NCBI RefSeq assembly: GCF_003970675.1
Contig: NZ_CP034562.1
Coordinates: forward strand, 3,632,001 to 3,696,000
Origin: Flammeovirga pectinis
Lineage (GTDB): Bacteria > Bacteroidota > Bacteroidia > Cytophagales > Flammeovirgaceae
DNA length: 64,000 nucleotides
Reading direction: 5' to 3'
Shown piece after piece: positions 16,812 to 27,341 of the stretch. The notes beneath the pieces are model-generated. The model made no database searches. It had not been told where the DNA came from and saw only the letters and a program-made list of their open reading frames with translations. Position numbers and translations under genes: made by a program. Positions within the stretch are counted from its first letter, which is position 1. Each line of letters starts with the position of its first letter.

Positions 16812-19800
16812 ATGCGATTTTTCGTACTCTTTATATATATAATTCTTCTTTTTCTTCCAAATTTCACCTTTGGTCAACAGACTCAAATGGAGAAAGTAAA
16901 TGCATGGAGAAACCTTGTTAATGGCAAGCGTTTTTATAGAATGGAAGTAAGGGATAATGGTATTTATAGACTCACCTATTCTGAATTGGGTAGCGAAGTA
17001 ACTTCTCAGAACCCTCAAAACTTTAGAATGTTTAGAAGAGGAGAAGAAATTGCAATTCATATTGAAGGAGAATCTGACGGTAGTTTTGATACCGGTGATT
17101 ATATTGAGTTTTATGGGGAGCCAAATGATGGTGAAACCGACCGCTATTTATTTAGAGACACTACTGAATTATACAATCCATATCAGCCTATATATTCTAA
17201 AACTGCCGTTTATTTTCTTAGTATTGATGTGGTTAATATCAGTACACCACCTAAAAGAATAGAAACCTTAAATCCAGATCCTAGCGGTGCTAGTTTAGTT
17301 ACTGAACATTGGTATACTGAAACTTATATTAAAAAAGATGCTAATGATCCTAGTGGTAATTTTGATTTAAGAACATCTTTTAGTCAAGGAGAAGCAGTTG
17401 ATAAAAATTATACAAATAGAGTCCATTTTCAATCTACATTTGAAGATGTTAGATCTTGGAGTACTTATGATACAGAATATAAAAAAGGGTTAGTAAAGTT
17501 TCAATTAGATTTAAATAACTATGTTTTAAAGTCATCTGTTACTCTAGAAACTAGAATTATAAATTTTTCTTATAGAAGTGCTAGATTAATAATAAAAATT
17601 GGTAATAAGGAAGAAGAAGAAGAATTAGTTGAAAAATATAAAGCTAGTCCAAAATTTTTCATAAAAATAAATGAAACAGAAATTGACGATGTAAACTCTC
17701 GTATCATAATCGAACTTAAAGATGATAATGACAATCCTAATGAAACAAGAACAGCACATATAAATCAACTAGGAGTGATGTATTTTGCTCTTACATACCC
17801 TCAAGTACATTTGTCAATAAAAAACACTGATAAAAAATTCTTTTTGAAGTCAGGTATAAAAAGGAAAATTGCTGCTCCATCAAGTAATTCAAGTAATTTT
17901 TATAACATAAATAATCCATATTCTCCACGTAGATATTCAAAAAATAATGCTAGTAGTAAATATGAATGTATTATAGCATCAAACACTGATAAAACTGAAA
18001 TATATTTTAGTGCTTCTTCAAAATCAGTAAGTAATTTAGTTAAAGCACAATTTGATTTTACTAATACTACTTTAAATTATAATTACTTGATTATCTCACA
18101 TCAAGAATTAATGAAAGACGAAGCTGTAACTTCTTATGCCAATTACAGAAAGTCACCAACTGGTGGTAGCAACAATGTATATACAGCCGAAATTAATAAA
18201 CTTTATAATACGTTTTCTTGGGGTGAATATACACCTTTAGCAATAAGAAATACAATTGACCTTTTGAAAGATAATAACTTAAAATATGTACTACTTCTTG
18301 GTAAAGGATTAGACCTAGACTCAGATCCTTATGAAAAGCCTCCCGAATTTTCTCCAGAAAACCCTACAGCATATCATTATATACCTTCTTTCGGATACCC
18401 TGCTTCTGATAATGCTTATTCAATGTATTTTAATTCTGAAATAATAGGAGAAGTTTCAGTTGGCCGAATTGCAGCAATTTCTTCATCGAACATAACAGAT
18501 TATCTTAACAAGGTCAAAGAACATGATCAATTAGATTTTGATGCTTTATGGAGAAAGAAAGCTCTACATCTTAGTGGCGGTAGTGATGCAGTACAACAAC
18601 AAAAATTTAGAGAAGTTATAGATGGATTCTCTAGTATTTTTATTGATACTTTAGAAGGAGGGATTGTTGAAACAAAAAGTAGAACTGAAGATGGTGTTAT
18701 CGAAATTCTTGATGTATCTGATATTGTTGATCAAGGTATTACTTTAATGACATTCTATGGACACTCCTCTGCTTCTGCAGCTGATATTGACATTGGTCCT
18801 GCAAGTAATTACAATAATAAAGGTAAATATCCTTTTGTTTTAATGAATGGGTGCGGAGGCGGAAACCTTTTTGAAGAAAAAAAATCATGGGGAGAAGATT
18901 GGATTGAAACTCCGAATAAAGGCGCTATAGGTTTTATGGCAAAATCTGGTACTGGAGATGCAGATGAGTTAAAATATCTTGCAAATAATTTCTACACAAG
19001 CACATTCCAAGATAGTATTGGAGCTAGTATTGGTATTCATATACTCAACTCATTTAGAGATTATTTAAATAATATAACAAATGGATTAAAACTCTCTACT
19101 GTTGAACAATTTGCAATCCAAGGAGATCCCTTAATTAAAATCTCTCCGAATAAGCCTGATTTTGCATTAAATCAAAATACAATTACCATAATACCTCAGA
19201 ATAATGAGTTAAATACCAGTGATGATTTCTATAATTTGAATATCGATATTTATAATTTTGGCATTGCAATACCAAACCAAGATTTATATGTTGAAATTAC
19301 AAGAAGATATTCAAATGGTATTATTTCTAGGGAAAACACTGTAACAAAATTACCTTTTAATGCTCCCTATAATTCTAATCATACAATTTTAAATGTATTA
19401 AATAGTAATGAAGATAAGGAATATGGTAGTGGAAATAATGAAATCATCGTAACATTGGGAGACTCTATCGACGACCAAGGACATGTGATTAGTACAATTG
19501 ATGAAATAAACCTTGAGAATAACACTGTAATTATCAATACTTATTTTTACCAGAATAAAGTTGAAATAATTTATCCTCAAAATCAGTCAGTTGTTTATCA
19601 AAATCAAATCCAAATTTATGCATACGATTATAGTATTGATAAAATCAATAAAAATGTATCATTTCAAATAGCCAATGATAGTGAGTTTAATTCAATAATT
19701 TTTGAAGAAACGGTCTCTAGCTCTCAACTTTTTAAATGGGAAATCCCTCTAAATAATGTAAATGACACTACAGTTTACTACCTAAGGTCAAGTATTATTA

Positions 19801-22067
19801 ATGACAATAATTCAAATAAAATTTGGGATACTATCTCATTTACTAAAATTAAAAACAATACTCTTGATGGATGGATGCAAAGTAGTATTTATCAAATGCA
19901 AGATAATGTCTTAACTAATATGACACTTAACGGCTATGAAAGTAATTTGAATTGGAGTTTCCCAACTGATGATGCAATTATTGAGGTTAAATCTGGTGGA
20001 GCAGATTATGAAAATGGATATACTTATGAAGTAACTTTAAATGATGAAACATATGTCGAAATAGGAGGCTGCTCAGGAACTGATCGAATGATTATTATGG
20101 TTTTTGATCAATACTCTGGAAATATTAAAGTTGCTCAAAAAGAAAGTTGGGATGGTTTAAGATGTGGAAATGGTGTAATACCTGGCGCCGTACGGTTTAG
20201 TACTGATGATATTAGAGGGAAATATGGAAATCCGATCACTAGAAATGGTCCATATTCTTTATTTATAGATCCTAAATATAAAATGGAAAATATCCAACCT
20301 GGTGACTATGTTTTAACAATAATGGCAGGTACTTTTAACTTTCAAAAAGATTTACCTAATGTTGGAACTCCGCAAAGAGATGCATATGAGTTGCACTTAG
20401 ATGCTTTAAGAGAAGCAGGTTTAGATGTAGAAGATATGCAAAAAGAAATAACAAAAGAAGGAGTTCCATTTGTTGGGTGGAGCAGGTATAAAATGACTTC
20501 TAATATTCCCTTACAGTATTATAAATATGAAAAAGACAAAGTAATTGAAGAGACTTTTAAAATTCAAAGAAATATAAACGAAGGTAAAGTATCTTCATCA
20601 CCTATTGGTCCATCTAAACTATTTTCAAGATTATGGATTAATTATGATAAAAATGAAAATAATATAGTTTCAACGAAGATTAATGGGATTACTAAAAATC
20701 CAATTACTGGTAAATTATCTTACGATTCACTTTATATAATAAATCATGAGATTTCTGATAATGGTTTTGATTTAAGTTCAATACCAAGTATTCAAAATTA
20801 TCAGATGATCAACTTAACAATGGAAACAAGTGATATAAGTAATAATAGAATTCCTGCACAATTAAAAAATTGGAGAGTCTCTTATTCTCCTATCCCAGAA
20901 GGTGTTATACTCAAAACTGATAACTTGAAAAAATTAACAGTTCAACAAGGAGAACCATTTTCTTATAACTATGAATTTTTTAATGTTTCTCCAGTTACAT
21001 TTGAAGATAGTATTTTAATAGAAATTAATTATAAACCTTTAAACAATCAATTTACAGATTTTAAAGACAGTCTTTATATAGCTTCGATACCTCCATATGG
21101 TAAAAGTAATATCTCTATTACTCCAATTACTTGGAATAATTCTAATCAAGAAAAAAGTTTCTATGGTGATAGTGAAATCTCGACAAATGTTAATGCAGAT
21201 TTTAAAATTAATGAAATTCATTACAATAATAATTTTATAACAGAAAGTATAAATATTACGACTGACTCTACAAACCCATTAATTGAAATTTTCTTTGATG
21301 GCCAACGAATTATTAATGGTGATGTAATATCTCCCAATGCTGAAGTTAACATTAGTCTTAATGATGATAATCAATATATTTCTTTAGAAGATAACTTTAT
21401 ATTTTTAAACAATGGAGATACCACTTCGCTACTAACTGCTCTTATTTCAGAAAAAGATACTAAAAGTGAACAATATCCTTTAAATATATCAGGGGTAGAT
21501 ATAGAAAGAGTTAATAATAGTAATCATATTACTACTACATTCAATTTATCAAACGCCGTTCCTTTAATATTTTTAGATGAGAATAAGAACCTCAAATCAG
21601 GTCAATATTCATTGGAGATTTCTGGAATTGATCCTACAGGTAATAACAGTGGTTATAATAAGAATGATGGTAAAGCAAATAAGCTTAAAGTAGATTTTGA
21701 AATAAATACTGAAGCTTCAATAACTAACTTCTATCCATATCCAAATCCATTTTCTGATAATGTTAAATTTGTATTTCAGATAACAGGCATTAACGTACCC
21801 GATCAAATAAAAATTCAGATTATGACTATTACAGGCCGTGTTGTTAAAGAAATATTTCAAGATGAATTAGGTCCAATAAGAATTGGAACAAATATAAGTG
21901 AATACGCCTGGGATGGCAAAGATACATTTGGAGATCAATTAGCTAATGGAGTTTATTTATATAGAGTTATTATCCCTGAAAAAAACATTGGTAATTTTAA
22001 ACATAAATCTACAAGCAGTGATAATTTATTTAAGCAAAATATTGGTAAACTATATCTATTAAGATAA
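16812..22067 (+). CDS. porU2: C25 (gingipain-type) peptidase, putative T9SS sortase PorU2-like
   Basis: A 1751-residue exported protein. PorU-family enzymes remove the C-terminal sorting domain of T9SS cargo and attach the cargo to surface glycan. The signal peptide is residues 1-21 (FLPNFTFGQ). The peptidase C25 domain covers about residues 420-780, with the His-Cys dyad His651 in FYGHSSAS and Cys681 in LMNGCGGG. Long beta-rich regions follow. The C terminus (about 1640-1751) reads YPYPNPFSDN...GVYLYRV, the FlgD-like or type A sorting fold. It is much longer than classical PorU (about 1100-1300), so I favour the PorU2 type. The two downstream membrane genes start 2 bp after its stop. An ordinary T9SS-secreted C25 protease is the alternative. 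Confidence 0.75.
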   Translation: MRFFVLFIYIILLFLPNFTFGQQTQMEKVNAWRNLVNGKRFYRMEVRDNGIYRLTYSELGSEVTSQNPQNFRMFRRGEEIAIHIEGESDGSFDTGDYIEFYGEPNDGETDRYLFRDTTELYNPYQPIYSKTAVYFLSIDVVNISTPPKRIETLNPDPSGASLVTEHWYTETYIKKDANDPSGNFDLRTSFSQGEAVDKNYTNRVHFQSTFEDVRSWSTYDTEYKKGLVKFQLDLNNYVLKSSVTLETRIINFSYRSARLIIKIGNKEEEEELVEKYKASPKFFIKINETEIDDVNSRIIIELKDDNDNPNETRTAHINQLGVMYFALTYPQVHLSIKNTDKKFFLKSGIKRKIAAPSSNSSNFYNINNPYSPRRYSKNNASSKYECIIASNTDKTEIYFSASSKSVSNLVKAQFDFTNTTLNYNYLIISHQELMKDEAVTSYANYRKSPTGGSNNVYTAEINKLYNTFSWGEYTPLAIRNTIDLLKDNNLKYVLLLGKGLDLDSDPYEKPPEFSPENPTAYHYIPSFGYPASDNAYSMYFNSEIIGEVSVGRIAAISSSNITDYLNKVKEHDQLDFDALWRKKALHLSGGSDAVQQQKFREVIDGFSSIFIDTLEGGIVETKSRTEDGVIEILDVSDIVDQGITLMTFYGHSSASAADIDIGPASNYNNKGKYPFVLMNGCGGGNLFEEKKSWGEDWIETPNKGAIGFMAKSGTGDADELKYLANNFYTSTFQDSIGASIGIHILNSFRDYLNNITNGLKLSTVEQFAIQGDPLIKISPNKPDFALNQNTITIIPQNNELNTSDDFYNLNIDIYNFGIAIPNQDLYVEITRRYSNGIISRENTVTKLPFNAPYNSNHTILNVLNSNEDKEYGSGNNEIIVTLGDSIDDQGHVISTIDEINLENNTVIINTYFYQNKVEIIYPQNQSVVYQNQIQIYAYDYSIDKINKNVSFQIANDSEFNSIIFEETVSSSQLFKWEIPLNNVNDTTVYYLRSSIINDNNSNKIWDTISFTKIKNNTLDGWMQSSIYQMQDNVLTNMTLNGYESNLNWSFPTDDAIIEVKSGGADYENGYTYEVTLNDETYVEIGGCSGTDRMIIMVFDQYSGNIKVAQKESWDGLRCGNGVIPGAVRFSTDDIRGKYGNPITRNGPYSLFIDPKYKMENIQPGDYVLTIMAGTFNFQKDLPNVGTPQRDAYELHLDALREAGLDVEDMQKEITKEGVPFVGWSRYKMTSNIPLQYYKYEKDKVIEETFKIQRNINEGKVSSSPIGPSKLFSRLWINYDKNENNIVSTKINGITKNPITGKLSYDSLYIINHEISDNGFDLSSIPSIQNYQMINLTMETSDISNNRIPAQLKNWRVSYSPIPEGVILKTDNLKKLTVQQGEPFSYNYEFFNVSPVTFEDSILIEINYKPLNNQFTDFKDSLYIASIPPYGKSNISITPITWNNSNQEKSFYGDSEISTNVNADFKINEIHYNNNFITESINITTDSTNPLIEIFFDGQRIINGDVISPNAEVNISLNDDNQYISLEDNFIFLNNGDTTSLLTALISEKDTKSEQYPLNISGVDIERVNNSNHITTTFNLSNAVPLIFLDENKNLKSGQYSLEISGIDPTGNNSGYNKNDGKANKLKVDFEINTEASITNFYPYPNPFSDNVKFVFQITGINVPDQIKIQIMTITGRVVKEIFQDELGPIRIGTNISEYAWDGKDTFGDQLANGVYLYRVIIPEKNIGNFKHKSTSSDNLFKQNIGKLYLLR

Positions 22068-22069
22068 TA

Positions 22070-24106
22070 ATGTCTTTAAAATTTAAGCTATCTAACAAAA
22101 CATTTATTTTTGGTTTAATATTACTATACTGTATACTGTTTATAATATATAATAAGGTTCTTTTTAACCCCAATTCATATTTATTGAGTACAGAAATTGA
22201 TGCTTTAAAAAATTATTTTTTCTATGTATGGATAGTTCGGTATGGACCAGAAACAAAATTATTGGCAAATAATTATCCTTTTGGTGAATCTATCCTTTAT
22301 ACTGATAGTATGCCTATTATTTCTTCTATTTTATACTATTTCTTAAAAATAATTAATATTAAAAGTGTTTATTCAATTGGAATACTTCATTATATATTAT
22401 TTTCACTTTATGGCTTTAGCTATTCAATAACTTACAAAATTTTAAATCAATTAAGAGGTAATAAACATTGGGTAAATGTATTTGCTTCAATATTAATCAC
22501 TTTAATTTTACCAAGTAATTCAAGAATTTCATTACATTTTGGCCTTTTCTTCTTACTTATCCTTATACCTTTATTAATCTATTGTCTTATAAAAGTAGAA
22601 AAAGGTAATTCATTTATCTTAACCTTATTATTACCGATAATCTTATTCGGTTTTCTTATACATAGTTATTCTGGTTTCTTCTTGGGCTATATTTCAATCT
22701 TATTTTTCATAATTAAACTTATTATTGTTAAACCTAAAAAAAGAAATCTAATAGGACTTCTATTAACAATTGCTGTGATCTTATTTTACCTTTTACTTCT
22801 AAAAAATAATGATCAAAATTTATGGAGGAGTAGTCACCCCCTTTTTATGTATGATTTTCGTCTATCAGTTAAACAAATATTATTTCCATTTTACGATTCG
22901 AATTATCATTCATATTACAGAGTAGTTCTAAATTATTGGTTCTGGATTAGTGTATTTCTCTGTCTATTAAAATTCAAAAGTATCAACATAAAAAATAATA
23001 AAAATCTTATTACATTTTTTATAATTGGTTTTTTATCAATTATGTATGGTACATCTATATTTTTAAGGTTTGAATTTCTATATAAGGTCTTTCCCATTTT
23101 AGAACAGGTTAGATCATTAGAACGATTTGGATGGGTAGCTAATTATTTACTCTCTATATCTATATTTATTATTTTAAGCAAAATCTATAATTCAAGAATA
23201 ATTATTCTAATAATTACATTAGGTATTCTTGAGTCATTTTTATTTCATACTGATATTCAAAAAGATTTCACATATACTTCCAATCCTTACACTAAGGAAA
23301 CAGTTGAAGGATCATTAAACATTAACTGCATATTCCCTATATATTCAAATAAAAATGACTGTAATAAAAAAATCTTACAAGACACATATTCATTAGCATA
23401 TTATTTAAAGACACCTACAATTCACAATTATTTATCTAGAAGAAGTGATGAAGAAAAAAACATACATGATCAATTTATTCTACCTTCAGTTTCCAATAAA
23501 TCTATTCAAAAATATTACCCTATAAATGATAGAATTCTTTTACATGGTAATATTGAAAATCTAAATTTTCCTAAAAATTTTATTAATGGTATTAAAACCA
23601 TTAGAGTTTCATCAAACTATTTTCAAGATAATATTATTCAAAAAGATACTCTTATTAAATATTCAAAAAAAAATTATGTTGATAGTATTTTTAATATTAA
23701 GAATTTAGGTACTCAAAAAATTTTAAATATCAAAACACACTCTCTTAAACTTAACACTACATACTCTTTAATGATTTGGAATTATAATTACCATCAAGAT
23801 AGTTTAATTCTAAATAAACTTGAACTATACCAAGGTCAAAAACTAATTGGATCTCAAAAAAATTTCACTAGTTATTCTATAATGGATAATCACTGGGGTG
23901 GATTGAAAATTAACTTCAAATTACTAAATAACAAACCTCTTCATCTAAATGTAAAATCTATACGCCGTAATTATATTTTCTTATATAATTATATATTTGA
24001 TATACCTACTGAATTGAGGGCTAGAAAGCAACCTTTAATTTTCAAAAATATCATGATATTTGAAAAAGACTCACTTGATAAATTATTGAAATTAAAAAAT
24101 GATTAA
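22070..24106 (+). CDS. Multi-pass membrane protein, GT-C-like, paralog 1
   Basis: A 678-residue protein with about ten to eleven hydrophobic segments in the first 400 residues, then a 280-residue soluble tail. The first loop has STEIDALKNYFF with Asp44, the place where GT-C glycosyltransferases carry a catalytic Asp. Other conserved pieces are NYPFGESILYTDS, NLWRSSHP and LERFGW. The tail holds NYLSRRSDEE and MIWNYNYHQDSL. All recur in the next gene, so the two are tandem paralogs. The start lies 2 bp after the PorU-like stop, so they are co-transcribed. I recognise no named family; a lipid-linked sugar or surface-glycan transferase is inferred only from topology and context. Confidence 0.7.
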   Translation: MSLKFKLSNKTFIFGLILLYCILFIIYNKVLFNPNSYLLSTEIDALKNYFFYVWIVRYGPETKLLANNYPFGESILYTDSMPIISSILYYFLKIINIKSVYSIGILHYILFSLYGFSYSITYKILNQLRGNKHWVNVFASILITLILPSNSRISLHFGLFFLLILIPLLIYCLIKVEKGNSFILTLLLPIILFGFLIHSYSGFFLGYISILFFIIKLIIVKPKKRNLIGLLLTIAVILFYLLLLKNNDQNLWRSSHPLFMYDFRLSVKQILFPFYDSNYHSYYRVVLNYWFWISVFLCLLKFKSINIKNNKNLITFFIIGFLSIMYGTSIFLRFEFLYKVFPILEQVRSLERFGWVANYLLSISIFIILSKIYNSRIIILIITLGILESFLFHTDIQKDFTYTSNPYTKETVEGSLNINCIFPIYSNKNDCNKKILQDTYSLAYYLKTPTIHNYLSRRSDEEKNIHDQFILPSVSNKSIQKYYPINDRILLHGNIENLNFPKNFINGIKTIRVSSNYFQDNIIQKDTLIKYSKKNYVDSIFNIKNLGTQKILNIKTHSLKLNTTYSLMIWNYNYHQDSLILNKLELYQGQKLIGSQKNFTSYSIMDNHWGGLKINFKLLNNKPLHLNVKSIRRNYIFLYNYIFDIPTELRARKQPLIFKNIMIFEKDSLDKLLKLKND

Positions 24107-26153
24107 AATAATAAAAGATAATAAAGAATTTTATATTGGATTTTTTTTTATTGTAATAATTCTTTTAACTATTTACTGTGAATTAATTTTGAATATTAAT
24201 TCACATTTCCTTTATGTTGATGGAGATGCCCTAAAAAATTATTTTTTGTTTGCGACTGTTTCTAAGTTTGGTAATACTTCTAATATAAATTATCCTTTTG
24301 GAGAATCTTTATTATATACAGATTCAATTCCTCTTATAAGTTATTCAAATTATTTATTATCTAAACTATCTATTCTTAATCCCAAATATAGTATTGGTAT
24401 ATTACACACATATCTTTTATCTATATACCTTATTAGTTACATCTATTTATATAAAATATTTCGAAATACAAATACTACCCCTTGGATAGCAGTATTAGGA
24501 AGTTTAATAATAGCATTAGGATGTCCTTCAAATAGTAGAATTTTATTACACTTCGGGTTACATTTCATAGGTGTATTCCCTTTTTTATTATTTCAAATTT
24601 TTAATTATTCAAAAAATACACCTAAAAAAAATGTTATTATAATTATATTTCTCACCTCTTGTTATTATATACATGGGTATGTAGGAGCACTATTCTCTGG
24701 GTTTACTATTTTTTATTTTATATTTTTATCACTCTTCAATAAAAAAATAATATCAACAGGTATTTCATTAGGCCTAATCTCAACATTCATATATACAATA
24801 ACTGTTTACTATTTCGATGACAATTTATGGAGAAGTCCGCATCCTTCAGCATTATTTGATTACTTAATTAACATAAAAAGAATAATCCCCTTTACTTTCA
24901 ATAGATATATATCTATCCATGATAACCTTCAATTAAATATTTGGCTTTGGATTCTAACTTTTTTTACATTGCTTCAATTAAAAAAAATAAAAATAAAAAA
25001 TACTTCAATTGTAGCAGCTTTTCTTAGTGGATTAGTTTTTTTTATTTATGGCACATCAATTATAGTACGTTTTCAAATAGTCTTAGACTTAGTTCCTCAA
25101 CTACAACAATTAAGAGATTTACAAAGATTTGGTTGGATTTCATATTTCGTTTTTACTTCAGGAAGTATTATTTATGGAGAAAAATATTTAAATAAAAAAA
25201 TACTATTTCCAATTCTACTTTTAGGACTAATTGAAAGTATTAATTATCAAATTAAAATAATAAATAAAGCAGATTTTCAAGAAAATATTTTTTCTAAAAA
25301 AAATCTTAAAGATTCAATCTCTAATAATTTTAAAGCATCATTATTTTTATCCTCTAATTTTAAAGAAAATACTAAATTCAATTTAAAACACAACTTAAAT
25401 TTGATACAATATCAACTATCTTATTACTATGAAATCCCTCCAATAAACAATTATTTATCTAGACACAGTGAAGTTGAACAACACATACAAAAACAATTTT
25501 ATATCCCGATTGCTAAAGGAGTTTACCCTACATTACTTAGTTATGTAAATAAAACAGATTCCATATTATTACTTTCTAATATTCGTAATTATAATTATAT
25601 CCCGATAAAAAAATTAGGATTAAATTTTTATATTTCTTCCATTGAAGACTTTTTACAAAATCCAATAAATCTTGATTCAATAAGACAAAAAGCTGACTAT
25701 TTTGATCCGTTAACGAATAAGAGTATAATGAAAATAATTAATGATAATAAAGATGGATTATTAATTGACCAATTCTTTAGTGGAAGAATTACATCAATAC
25801 CCGTAAAATCATTAAATACAAAAACCAAATATAAATTAAGCATATGGAACTATAATTACAAACAAGATAGTTTAGTATTTGATAAACTTGTACTTTACCA
25901 AAATGATCGTATTATCAGTTCAACTAGTGACTTTACCAAGTTTGATATTATGAGTAACAGATGGGGACGATTAAATATGAATTTTATATTAAATAATAAT
26001 ATAGATACCATATTTCTTCATGCTGAAAGAAGTTTTTATAATTCACCTTTCATAATAGAAAAAATTTTAAAAACTAATTTAATAAAGAAAAAAAGAAAAC
26101 AGCCCTTAATTTTTAATGAACTAACCATTACTACTATATCGCCAATAGAATGA
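24099..26153 (+). CDS. Multi-pass membrane protein, GT-C-like, paralog 2
   Basis: A 684-residue paralog of the preceding protein, overlapping it by 8 bp (ATGATTAA). It keeps the same order of motifs: VDGDALKNYFLF with Asp41 and Asp43 in the first loop, NYPFGESLLYTDS, NLWRSPHP, LQRFGWIS, NYLSRHSEVEQ and SIWNYNYKQDSL. Both end near KQPLIF. The DGD form of the first-loop motif looks more like an active GT-C site than the EID of paralog 1. Base composition is extremely AT-rich. Its last 33 bp overlap the 3' end of the opposing membrane gene. Function unknown. Confidence 0.7.
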   Translation: MIKIIKDNKEFYIGFFFIVIILLTIYCELILNINSHFLYVDGDALKNYFLFATVSKFGNTSNINYPFGESLLYTDSIPLISYSNYLLSKLSILNPKYSIGILHTYLLSIYLISYIYLYKIFRNTNTTPWIAVLGSLIIALGCPSNSRILLHFGLHFIGVFPFLLFQIFNYSKNTPKKNVIIIIFLTSCYYIHGYVGALFSGFTIFYFIFLSLFNKKIISTGISLGLISTFIYTITVYYFDDNLWRSPHPSALFDYLINIKRIIPFTFNRYISIHDNLQLNIWLWILTFFTLLQLKKIKIKNTSIVAAFLSGLVFFIYGTSIIVRFQIVLDLVPQLQQLRDLQRFGWISYFVFTSGSIIYGEKYLNKKILFPILLLGLIESINYQIKIINKADFQENIFSKKNLKDSISNNFKASLFLSSNFKENTKFNLKHNLNLIQYQLSYYYEIPPINNYLSRHSEVEQHIQKQFYIPIAKGVYPTLLSYVNKTDSILLLSNIRNYNYIPIKKLGLNFYISSIEDFLQNPINLDSIRQKADYFDPLTNKSIMKIINDNKDGLLIDQFFSGRITSIPVKSLNTKTKYKLSIWNYNYKQDSLVFDKLVLYQNDRIISSTSDFTKFDIMSNRWGRLNMNFILNNNIDTIFLHAERSFYNSPFIIEKILKTNLIKKKRKQPLIFNELTITTISPIE

Positions 26154-27275
26154 TGAATACATCAATAATACAGGATATACTGGCATAAAAAACCGTCCAT
26201 CCCAATCTGCTACAGTAAATCCAACTATAAATAGGTGAACAACGAAATAAGAAATAAATATTAATTTTATATCAAAATCATATTTATAATTAAAAAAATT
26301 AACAATTGAATATATATATAAAGGAAATAATATTATTATCGAATTAATATTATGAGATATTGACCAATATGGCCTTACGTGTAGTAAAAAAAAAGTAACT
26401 TTTAATAAAAATAATTTTATCCAAAAACTAAAGTTATCAATAATAAAATATAACATACCAATAAAAGTTGAAACCGTTTCTTTTCGTATTATTAATGGAG
26501 AATTATTATCTACTTTTAAATACGGGTATTTATTTATTATATTTTCATATGATGAAATCAAATAAATCACATCTCCTCTTATATAATCTGACACTACATT
26601 AAATGATAACAACATTTTATTTAGTAAAATGAAAATTATCATTACGAATATTAAGATCGATAATGATAAGATTAATCTTGACTTTATATGTTTTTTTATT
26701 AAAAAAATTACAAAGACAATTAAAATTGCTACTCCCGTCGGTTTAATTAAACTCGTATAAATTCCTACTATTAATAAACTTATAAGAATCGTTTTATTTT
26801 TTTTATTATTTAAATAAAATTGAGTTAAAAAATAACATAATAATATAATAAAAGAGATATAAAAAGATTCACATAGGAGATATGAATTCCAATAAACAAC
26901 CTCAAAATTCATCAAATAAAAAATCACTATACATGCTGATATTTTAAGGCTTTTAGTAATTATTAAAATCACTTCAAGTAGTAAAAAAACCGAACAAAAG
27001 GATATAAAATACTGTAATGAAATTACAAAAATATTACTATTACAAATCCCTTTTGATATTTTTAAAAATAGGATATAACCAATATACCAAAAATTTGAAT
27101 TATTGTCTCTAAATAATAATTCAAAGTTTTCTACATAATATAAGTACCTTTCAGAGTCCACCACAACTTTAACCCCATATTTATGTATTGAGATGACACT
27201 CAATAAAATAAATACTATTCCTACAATAGAGTAAGTATTTATTTTACTTAAAAAGAGTTTTTTAAGTAAGTTCAT
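26121..27275 (-). CDS. Membrane protein, possible GT-C glycosyltransferase
   Basis: A 384-residue protein with about ten hydrophobic segments. After the first membrane helix comes KVVVDSERYLYYVENF with Asp40 and Glu42, the usual place of catalytic acids in GT-C and ArnT-like enzymes. A later loop has NSYLLCESFYISF and a Lys/Arg-rich cytoplasmic segment IKKHIKSR. It resembles many unnamed membrane proteins of surface-polysaccharide loci. It is not a paralog of the two upstream proteins by visible motifs. The gene converges on paralog 2 with a 33-bp overlap of coding sequence, so the transcripts are complementary at their 3' ends. Very AT-rich. Confidence 0.65.
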   Translation of the reverse strand: MNLLKKLFLSKINTYSIVGIVFILLSVISIHKYGVKVVVDSERYLYYVENFELLFRDNNSNFWYIGYILFLKISKGICNSNIFVISLQYFISFCSVFLLLEVILIITKSLKISACIVIFYLMNFEVVYWNSYLLCESFYISFIILLCYFLTQFYLNNKKNKTILISLLIVGIYTSLIKPTGVAILIVFVIFLIKKHIKSRLILSLSILIFVMIIFILLNKMLLSFNVVSDYIRGDVIYLISSYENIINKYPYLKVDNNSPLIIRKETVSTFIGMLYFIIDNFSFWIKLFLLKVTFFLLHVRPYWSISHNINSIIILFPLYIYSIVNFFNYKYDFDIKLIFISYFVVHLFIVGFTVADWDGRFFMPVYPVLLMYSSFYWRYSSNG

Positions 27276-27341
27276 ATATCAAAAAATAACTTTATACCCT
27301 TAAGGCAATATAAAATTTATTAAAATATTTTGGTTTATATT

